DNA of 7,922 bases from Bacteroidales bacterium. GTDB lineage: Bacteria > Bacteroidota > Bacteroidia > Bacteroidales > UBA932. This document shows, piece by piece, positions 1 through 5,091 of the stretch. The stretch's first letter is position 1; each line of letters starts with the position of its first letter. The translations under genes were made by a program, and so were the position numbers. The stretch lies in contig JAFWPT010000140.1 of NCBI GenBank assembly GCA_017509375.1, positions 1 through 7,922 on the forward strand, in the 5' to 3' direction. Under the pieces are notes generated by a model, which saw only the letters and a program-made list of their open reading frames with translations, made no database searches and was not told where the DNA came from.

Positions 1-860
1 CGCAAGCCTGTAATGGCTGCGGCCCTGGTTATTGCCTTGAATGTAACGGCTTTCTTATCCGCCGGCAGATGCAGCAGGCATAAAGCCGCCAGCACGGTGC
101 GGAGGTTCAATTCTATGCAAGCACCGCCAAGATCCATTTCGGAGACGGGAAAGTTGCAGGGCACGGGATAATCTTCGGCATAAAACAAGTCTGAGCCTGC
201 AGAAGCGGCGACGCGTTCGAACACCGGCGAGGTTTCGGGGTCGCGGCCCCATACCAGGGCAGGCACACCGGGTTTGAAGATACCGGCCTTCTCAAACGCG
301 ATCTCAGCTCTTGTATTGCCAAGCAAGTCGCAGTGGTCCAGACCTATGGAACTTATCACCGACAAGTCCGGAGTGATTATGTTGGTGCTGTCCAGGCGGC
401 CTCCAAGGCCGGTTTCTATTACAGCTATGTCCACCTCCTTTTCCGCGAACCAGCTGAATGCCATGCCTGTTGTTATCTCGAAAAAACTCAAGCCGTCCTT
501 GTCGAAGCATTCCATGAAACGGCACACCGCAGACCGGGAAATCATAGTTGAACTCAGGCGCCCTCCCGACCGGCGTACAATCTTCATACGCTCCCGGAAA
601 TCAATCAAATGCGGCGAAGTATAGAGCCCTACCCGAAAGCCTTCGGCGGCCAGTGCGGCGGCCAGCATCGAACATACGGAACCTTTACCGTTCGTGCCGG
701 CCACATGGATACAGCGGAAGCGGCGCTCAGGATGGCCGAGGAAATCCGCATAAGAAGCCATAGCCTCAAGTCCGGGCTTGTAGGCATCCCCCTTGAAACC
801 GGCATCGCGTACGCTCCGGTGCCGCTCATAAAGCGCCTTTACTACCGCATCGTAATCCAT
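1..860 (-). CDS. folC: Bifunctional folylpolyglutamate synthase/dihydrofolate synthase FolC (3' end beyond window)
   Basis: FolC uses ATP to join glutamate to folates and, in most bacteria, to make dihydrofolate from dihydropteroate; it acts in the cytoplasm. The reading frame stays open to base 1, giving 286 complete codons of a family usually about 420-430 residues long, so the C-terminal domain is cut off by the window edge. Visible Mur-ligase-fold signatures, in order: YKPGLE (28-32), the P-loop HVAGTNGKGSV (52-62), TSPHL (81-85), ETGLGGRLDSTN (149-160), GLDH with His176 (173-176), the EKAGIFKPG stretch (190-198), and LRTVLAAL near 253-260 at the end of the central domain. The ATG at 860-858 overlaps the stop of the upstream peptidase gene (TAATG), which suggests coupled translation; no Shine-Dalgarno sequence is evident. 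The motifs seen are intact. Identity is very secure; whether both activities are present cannot be read from this part. Confidence 0.95.
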   Translation of the reverse strand, partial: MDYDAVVKALYERHRSVRDAGFKGDAYKPGLEAMASYADFLGHPERRFRCIHVAGTNGKGSVCSMLAAALAAEGFRVGLYTSPHLIDFRERMKIVRRSGGRLSSTMISRSAVCRFMECFDKDGLSFFEITTGMAFSWFAEKEVDIAVIETGLGGRLDSTNIITPDLSVISSIGLDHCDLLGNTRAEIAFEKAGIFKPGVPALVWGRDPETSPVFERVAASAGSDLFYAEDYPVPCNFPVSEMDLGGACIELNLRTVLAALCLLHLPADKKAVTFKAITRAAAITGL

Positions 861-862
861 TA
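858..862 (-). other. TAATG stop/start overlap, peptidase gene to folC
   Basis: The TAA stop of the peptidase gene (862-860) shares its last A with the ATG of folC (860-858). This arrangement normally means the two genes are on one mRNA and that ribosomes finishing the first can re-initiate on the second. It also supports the chosen folC start. Confidence 0.8.
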
Positions 863-2797
863 CAGCCAGGTTTCGAAATAATCCGTGATCTTTTCGTAAA
901 GCTGCGCCCTCCATGGCCCTACCACATTGTGTTCGCTTCGGGGATAGGGGAAATAATCGGCCAGCACGTTGTGCTCAACGCAGGACTGTATGAAACTCAG
1001 CGAGTTGATGGGGAGTACCGTGCCGTCCTCCATACCCTGGCAAATGAGCAGGCGGGCTCTCAGGGCAGGCACTTTGCCAATCAGGGATGTGGCGGCGAAT
1101 CCCTCCGGATTGGTCTCCGGGGTATCCATGTACCGCTCTCCGTACATTACCTCATACCACTTCCAGTCTATCACGGGACCGCCGGCAACAGCCACCTTGA
1201 AAATATCGGGGTATTTTGTGGCCAGGGTGATGGTCATAAAACCGCCGTAGCTCCAGCCGGACACTCCTATCCTGCCCTCATCTACCCATCCCTCTGCAAT
1301 CAGCTGGCGCAAACCGGTCACTTGGTCGGCGCTCTCGGCCTCTCCGCAGCGGCGGTTGATGGCTTTGGCAAAGGCAGCACCACGGTTATCCGTGCCCCGA
1401 TTGTCCTGAATATAAAGCACATAGCCTTTCTGCGCCATCAGCAGCTCCCAGTTCCTTATGCCCCCAAGCCAGCGGTCGCTTACCATCTGGCTGTGCGGGC
1501 CGCCGTACACGTAAACTATAAGCGGATACTTGCGGGAAGGGTCGAAGTCAGCAGGTTTCACAAGCCGGTAGTAGTTGACATACCGAGGGTCGGCGGAAGG
1601 AACGGTTCCGAATTCCACTGTCACGGGACTGTACGGCGCCATAGGCTCGGCAGCTTCCGCCAGTTCGCGCTCGAGGCTGCCGTCGGCCTTGCGCAGCACG
1701 CTCCTGCCAGGAAGGTCAACGGCGCTGAGGACATCTATAAAATGGCTGCAGTCGGGGCTGAAGCTCACGGTATGCCAGCCGCTTCCAGAAGTGAGCTGCT
1801 GCGGCTTACCAAACTTTATCTTGCTCAACTTCAAAGACTTGGAAGATCTCGGCATCGTCAGTTTGATACGGAACAGATGGTTCTCTGCAGGGGACAGTTC
1901 CGCCGATGTGTAATAGACGTATGAGCCGTCGTTGGCAACGTAACTCACATCGGCATCGCACTGGGTAAGACGGCGCAGGCCTCCCTCCAGGTCGCACAGA
2001 TACAGCTGGCGGTAACCGTCCCGGTTGTCGGTACGGTAAATGAAAAACTCCGTACCCTTGATGAAACTCACCCCCTCTCGCGGCTCCACCCAGGCCTCGT
2101 TGCTCTCTTCCAGCAGAGTACGCACGAAACTGCCGTCAGCAGCACTGTACAAGTTCATCCGGAGCTGATGCTGGCTGCGGTCAATCACCTGCACCAGCAG
2201 GCCTTTGGAATCCGGAGTCCAGCTCACGCCAGCCAGGTAGCGCTCATCCGTGAAGTCCGTCACAGCGAGCGTATTACGTATATTACCGAGAGTATCGCAG
2301 ATGCAGAGGCTCACATGCTCGGACTCCATGCCGTTCATGGGATACTTTATACTTTTCAACTGCCCTGTGCGGGAGTTGATGTCCAGCAGCGGGAAACTCC
2401 CCACCTGGGTCTCATCAACCCTGTACACCGCCAGCAAGGAGCCGTCGGGAGAAACGAACCAGCCGCGGTCTATGCCGAACTCGTTACGGGAGGGAACTTT
2501 GCCGTAGCTGACTTCCGGATTGGCGGAAACCGGCAGCTTCGGGGTCTTGCGTGGAGTCCGTGAAGGCTTGTCCGTAAGTTCGGAGCCGGAGGTCCAGCCG
2601 TAACGCTTCAGTTGCGGACGGGTATAGCTACTTACTATGTCTTTGCAGTTCAGCATCTTTCCGCCTTCGGTACCGACGGTGACGCTTTTCAGCACCATGC
2701 GCTGGGAGATTGGCTTGTTTTCAAGCGCTTGCGCCGGCGAAGGAGCGCCGGAAATGACGGCAAGGATTAATGCCGTGAGTAAAGTCAGCTGTCTCAT
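860..2797 (-). CDS. Secreted S9-family serine peptidase, prolyl tripeptidyl peptidase-like (DPP IV family)
   Basis: Predicted exported peptidase that removes short peptides after proline from N-termini. Residues 1-24 form a Sec signal peptide, probably cut after Ala-Gln-Ala. A beta-propeller follows (about 95-385), then an alpha/beta-hydrolase domain (about 400-645). Catalytic residues: Ser516 in GWSYGG, Asp591, His623 in SEHNVVGP; Tyr431 in VYGGPH is the likely oxyanion-hole residue and Glu549 in YEVMYGERY a likely amino-terminus binder. The Ser-Asp and Asp-His intervals (75 and 32) equal those I recall for P. gingivalis PtpA (603, 678, 710), and both proteins end 22 residues after His. At 645 residues it is about 87 shorter than PtpA; the loss lies before the NEFG motif (105-108), where early propeller strands are expected. 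His of the usual HG before the catalytic Asp is Gln587. The start is forced: an in-frame TGA at 2815-2813 lies six codons upstream with no other start codon between. Substrate class is inferred; DPP IV-type activity is the main alternative. Confidence 0.92.
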   Translation of the reverse strand: MRQLTLLTALILAVISGAPSPAQALENKPISQRMVLKSVTVGTEGGKMLNCKDIVSSYTRPQLKRYGWTSGSELTDKPSRTPRKTPKLPVSANPEVSYGKVPSRNEFGIDRGWFVSPDGSLLAVYRVDETQVGSFPLLDINSRTGQLKSIKYPMNGMESEHVSLCICDTLGNIRNTLAVTDFTDERYLAGVSWTPDSKGLLVQVIDRSQHQLRMNLYSAADGSFVRTLLEESNEAWVEPREGVSFIKGTEFFIYRTDNRDGYRQLYLCDLEGGLRRLTQCDADVSYVANDGSYVYYTSAELSPAENHLFRIKLTMPRSSKSLKLSKIKFGKPQQLTSGSGWHTVSFSPDCSHFIDVLSAVDLPGRSVLRKADGSLERELAEAAEPMAPYSPVTVEFGTVPSADPRYVNYYRLVKPADFDPSRKYPLIVYVYGGPHSQMVSDRWLGGIRNWELLMAQKGYVLYIQDNRGTDNRGAAFAKAINRRCGEAESADQVTGLRQLIAEGWVDEGRIGVSGWSYGGFMTITLATKYPDIFKVAVAGGPVIDWKWYEVMYGERYMDTPETNPEGFAATSLIGKVPALRARLLICQGMEDGTVLPINSLSFIQSCVEHNVLADYFPYPRSEHNVVGPWRAQLYEKITDYFETWL

Positions 2798-2804
2798 ACA
2801 AAGA

Positions 2805-2812
2805 CAAAGATA
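2805..2812 (-). promoter_or_regulatory. Candidate Bacteroidota -7 box for the peptidase-folC unit
   Basis: The minus strand reads TATCTTTG, a full match to the Bacteroidota -7 consensus TAnnTTTG recognised by the housekeeping sigma factor. Its last base is only 7 nt from the ATG at 2797, so transcription would begin at or within a few bases of the start codon. I do not see a TTTG-type -33 element at the usual 19-21 bp distance, which lowers confidence. Confidence 0.4.
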
Positions 2813-2826
2813 TCAAAAATAATTGC

Positions 2827-2834
2827 TATTTTCG
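2827..2834 (+). promoter_or_regulatory. Candidate Bacteroidota -7 box for the histidine phosphatase gene
   Basis: The plus strand reads TATTTTCG, one base off TAnnTTTG. It ends 4 nt before the ATG at 2839, so a transcript from it would be leaderless or nearly so. No -33 element is clear. It stands back to back with the opposite-strand box at 2805-2812, with 14 bp between them. Confidence 0.35.
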
Positions 2835-2838
2835 CAGT

Positions 2839-4188
2839 ATGAAAAGAAGATTTGTGCTATTGCTGGCCACACTATGCTTGGGCATGGGTATTAATGCCTC
2901 AGCACAACCAAGGGACGCTTTCAGGGAAATACGGGAAGACCCCGACAAGGCCGGAACGGTGTTCTACATGTACGACCACGACATTCCTCCGGCAGCCAAG
3001 CCTCCAAAGGGATTCAAATCATTCTATATCAGCCATTACGGGCGCCACGGAGCACGCAACCATTCATCTGAATGGGACTTTTCCGTCATCTGGGATCTCT
3101 TCCGCGCCGCCCATGATCGCGGCCTGCTCACGGAAAATGGGGAAGAATTCCTGAGCCTCTACTCCAAGGCCTATCCGCTGCTTAAAGGACGCACGAGCGA
3201 CCTGTGCGACCGGGGGTTCCAGCAGCAGTACAAGATAGCCCACAACATGTACAGCCGGCACAAGCATATATTCCGCAAAAATGCCAGAATAGATGCCGTC
3301 TCCACCATAGTTCCGCGCTGCATCCTGACCATGTCGGCATTTTCCGACCAGATGCTGAGGGAAAACCCCAGACTGCAGATAGATAAGCAGGCCAGCAACT
3401 CTACCATGCACTATACCAATCCGTTTTCTCTCCAGAACCCGGACGTGCAGGTAACCGATGAGGGCTATAACAACAAGTACGCATATTGGCAGGCAGATTT
3501 CAAGGCCCTGTGCAAGGAACTGATGAGCCCGGAAAAGGCCTTTTCTCCATTGATTAAGGACCTGTCTATTCTGAAAGAGTTCGGGGACCCAATCAAACTG
3601 GAAATAGCGCTGTTCTCCATTCCCAACAACGTCCAGGTGAACGGCTTGATGCAAGACGAACTGTGGCGGTTCATCCCCATTGAGGAGATCTGCAACATTT
3701 ACGAGTGCCTGAATTTCCGTTTCTACGCCTCCAAAGGGCCTGACACCCTTTACCAGAAAGGCCGGCAGTGGGCATTCGTATGGCGCACAATGCAGGATAT
3801 CATAGACAAGGCGGACGAAGACCTGCAGAGCGGAGAATATGCCGCCAGGCTGCGTTTCGGTCACGATATAATAATGATGTCGTTGTTTGTCTTGCTGGAT
3901 ATAGACGGTTTCAACCAGCCTGTCGGCGACATCCATGACGTGAAAAATGTCTTCCGTTCCTATGAATTCCCAATGTCGCTCAATACCCAGTTCGTGTTCT
4001 ACAAGAACCGCTCCGGCGACATCCTGGTGCGGCTTCTGTACAATGAACGCGACATCGCACTCCCCATCCGGGACTGCGGTACGCCCTATTTCTACCGCTG
4101 GGAAGATTTCCGCAGTTTCGCCATGAACCGCATAGCCCTCGCAAAACACATCATCGCCACCACCCAGGCACCGCCCAAAAAGAAATAG
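2839..4188 (+). CDS. Secreted histidine-type phosphatase (histidine acid phosphatase/MINPP-like clade)
   Basis: Predicted exported phosphomonoesterase of the branch-2 histidine phosphatase superfamily, which includes acid phosphatases, phytases and inositol polyphosphate phosphatases. Residues 1-22 are a signal peptide (KRR, a hydrophobic core, then Ala-Ser-Ala before Gln23). The catalytic signature RHGAR is at 69-73, with His70 the phosphate-accepting histidine, inside the YISHYGRHGARN stretch. Arg160 in VPRCILTMSAF fits the third phosphate-binding arginine. RFGHD at 339-343 supplies His342 and Asp343, the second active-site histidine and likely proton donor. This is the HD form, unlike the HAE form of MINPP enzymes. 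Length (449) is normal. There is no lipobox, so it is probably periplasmic or released; the tail ends in PPKKK. It is transcribed alone, divergent from the peptidase gene and convergent with truA. The natural substrate is unknown; phytate or sugar phosphates are possible. Confidence 0.9.
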   Translation: MKRRFVLLLATLCLGMGINASAQPRDAFREIREDPDKAGTVFYMYDHDIPPAAKPPKGFKSFYISHYGRHGARNHSSEWDFSVIWDLFRAAHDRGLLTENGEEFLSLYSKAYPLLKGRTSDLCDRGFQQQYKIAHNMYSRHKHIFRKNARIDAVSTIVPRCILTMSAFSDQMLRENPRLQIDKQASNSTMHYTNPFSLQNPDVQVTDEGYNNKYAYWQADFKALCKELMSPEKAFSPLIKDLSILKEFGDPIKLEIALFSIPNNVQVNGLMQDELWRFIPIEEICNIYECLNFRFYASKGPDTLYQKGRQWAFVWRTMQDIIDKADEDLQSGEYAARLRFGHDIIMMSLFVLLDIDGFNQPVGDIHDVKNVFRSYEFPMSLNTQFVFYKNRSGDILVRLLYNERDIALPIRDCGTPYFYRWEDFRSFAMNRIALAKHIIATTQAPPKKK

Positions 4189-4199
4189 CGGGACCGATT
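4189..4199. other. Convergent 11-bp spacer without visible terminator
   Basis: Only 11 bp separate the stop of the phosphatase gene (TAG, 4186-4188) from the stop of truA (TGA, 4202-4200, minus strand). No hairpin with a T-run is visible here, so either terminators lie inside the opposing genes or the two transcripts overlap at their 3' ends. Confidence 0.6.
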
Positions 4200-5072
4200 T
4201 CAGTAGCGTATGTCCGTCAGGTACAAGGCATGCGCGGGCACGGATTCCCCGGCCAATGACCGGGACGATTCCCGCACACAGGTGCCTGCAGGCAGGATAA
4301 GAGAAGCGAAAGAATCTTCGCTGCGGCGGCCGCGTCCTACTTCCAGGAGCGTTCCCACAATCGCCCGGACCATATTCCGCAGGAAACGGTCGGCTTCGAT
4401 TACAAAGCGCCAGTACTGCGGGTCTCCAGGGCAGCCGGCGCACAGAGGCGACGAACTGCTGCAGGGAGGCGCGGGCACCGGGGCATGCAATTCAGGCTCA
4501 TAGGGCTCCCAACGGGCGGAAAACACGGTGCAGACGGAGGTCTTGTTGTCCCCGCCGCTCTTCTCGAAACAAGAAAAATCATGCGTACCCAAGAGCAATG
4601 CGGCTGCCCGGTTCATAGCCGCCACGTCGAACTCGGGATAGGCGAAAAAGTAAGACATGCTGCCGAGGAATGGATCCTTACGTCGGTGCAGATAATACGT
4701 GTATTGCCTGAGCCGGGCATCGAAACGGGCATGAAAATCCGGAGCTGCGGGTGCTATGGCACTGACACTTGCGCCCTTTGGAAGGATAGCATTGAGTTTG
4801 TAGCAAAGCTGCCGGCAGTCCAGGGCGCCACCCTTGCCGCCGGAATCCGCAAGCAGCGGGCCGGGTACCGGGGCGTCGAAATCGAAATGGGCGACGTAAA
4901 AAGAAGCGTTCACCCCAGTATCCGTACGGCCAGCGCCCACAACCCCTACCTCGGTCCGCAGCAGCGTGCACAGGGCCTTCTCCAAGGCTTCCTGAACCGA
5001 AGGCTCGCTGGGCTGAACCTGCCAGCCGCAGAACCCGGCGCCGCTGTAACTCATATCAATCCTGTACCTCAT
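4200..5072 (-). CDS. truA: tRNA pseudouridine(38-40) synthase TruA
   Basis: TruA converts uridines 38, 39 and 40 of the anticodon arm of many tRNAs into pseudouridine, in the cytoplasm, as a homodimer. Family signatures are intact: the N-terminal YSGAGFCGWQVQP stretch (9-21), the catalytic loop GAGRTDTGVNA with Asp51 as the catalytic aspartate (46-56), FHARFDA followed by RQYTYYL (113-128), THDFSCFEK (163-171), and the C-terminal signature DRFLRNMVRAIVGTLLEVGRG (228-248). At 290 residues it is longer than usual for the Bacteroidales form. The extra length lies mainly at about 189-219, a Pro/Ser/Cys-rich insertion between two strands that normally adjoin. The gene starts 19 bp after the batDE stop and is probably on the bat transcript; no Shine-Dalgarno sequence is seen. 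Asn in GVNA, where E. coli has His, is to my recollection normal in this phylum. Confidence 0.97.
   Translation of the reverse strand: MRYRIDMSYSGAGFCGWQVQPSEPSVQEALEKALCTLLRTEVGVVGAGRTDTGVNASFYVAHFDFDAPVPGPLLADSGGKGGALDCRQLCYKLNAILPKGASVSAIAPAAPDFHARFDARLRQYTYYLHRRKDPFLGSMSYFFAYPEFDVAAMNRAAALLLGTHDFSCFEKSGGDNKTSVCTVFSARWEPYEPELHAPVPAPPCSSSSPLCAGCPGDPQYWRFVIEADRFLRNMVRAIVGTLLEVGRGRRSEDSFASLILPAGTCVRESSRSLAGESVPAHALYLTDIRY
4416..4508 (-). other. Pro/Cys-rich insertion within TruA
   Basis: These bases encode residues about 189-219 of TruA, rich in Pro, Ser and Glu, with Cys204, Cys211 and Cys214 (the last two as Cys-Ala-Gly-Cys). In typical TruA sequences the flanking strands (ending SARW and starting YWRF) are joined by a short turn. 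The stretch is in frame and the conserved parts on both sides are intact. Confidence 0.6.
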
Positions 5073-5091
5073 AGTGTCGACGCACCGTTAA

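Noticed and set aside
929..1924. A 331-codon open frame on the plus strand, antisense to the peptidase gene.
   Set aside because: It mirrors the peptidase catalytic and propeller region, shows no family motif or signal peptide, and the opposite strand is clearly the coding one.
3064..4443. A 459-codon open frame on the minus strand, antisense to the phosphatase gene and running into truA.
   Set aside because: It lies opposite a well-supported gene with signal peptide and catalytic motifs, has no recognisable domain, and overlaps truA in another frame. Long open antisense frames are common in GC-rich codon usage.
4918..4924. Asn in place of the E. coli His in the TruA GRTDxGVxA loop, first read as a damaged active site.
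   Set aside because: The catalytic Asp51 is intact, and Asn at this place is, as I recall, normal in TruA of this phylum.
5073..5091. Palindromes GTCGAC and GTTAAC in the spacer between batDE and truA, considered as an operator or terminator.
   Set aside because: They are separate six-base palindromes with no extended stem or T-run, as expected by chance.
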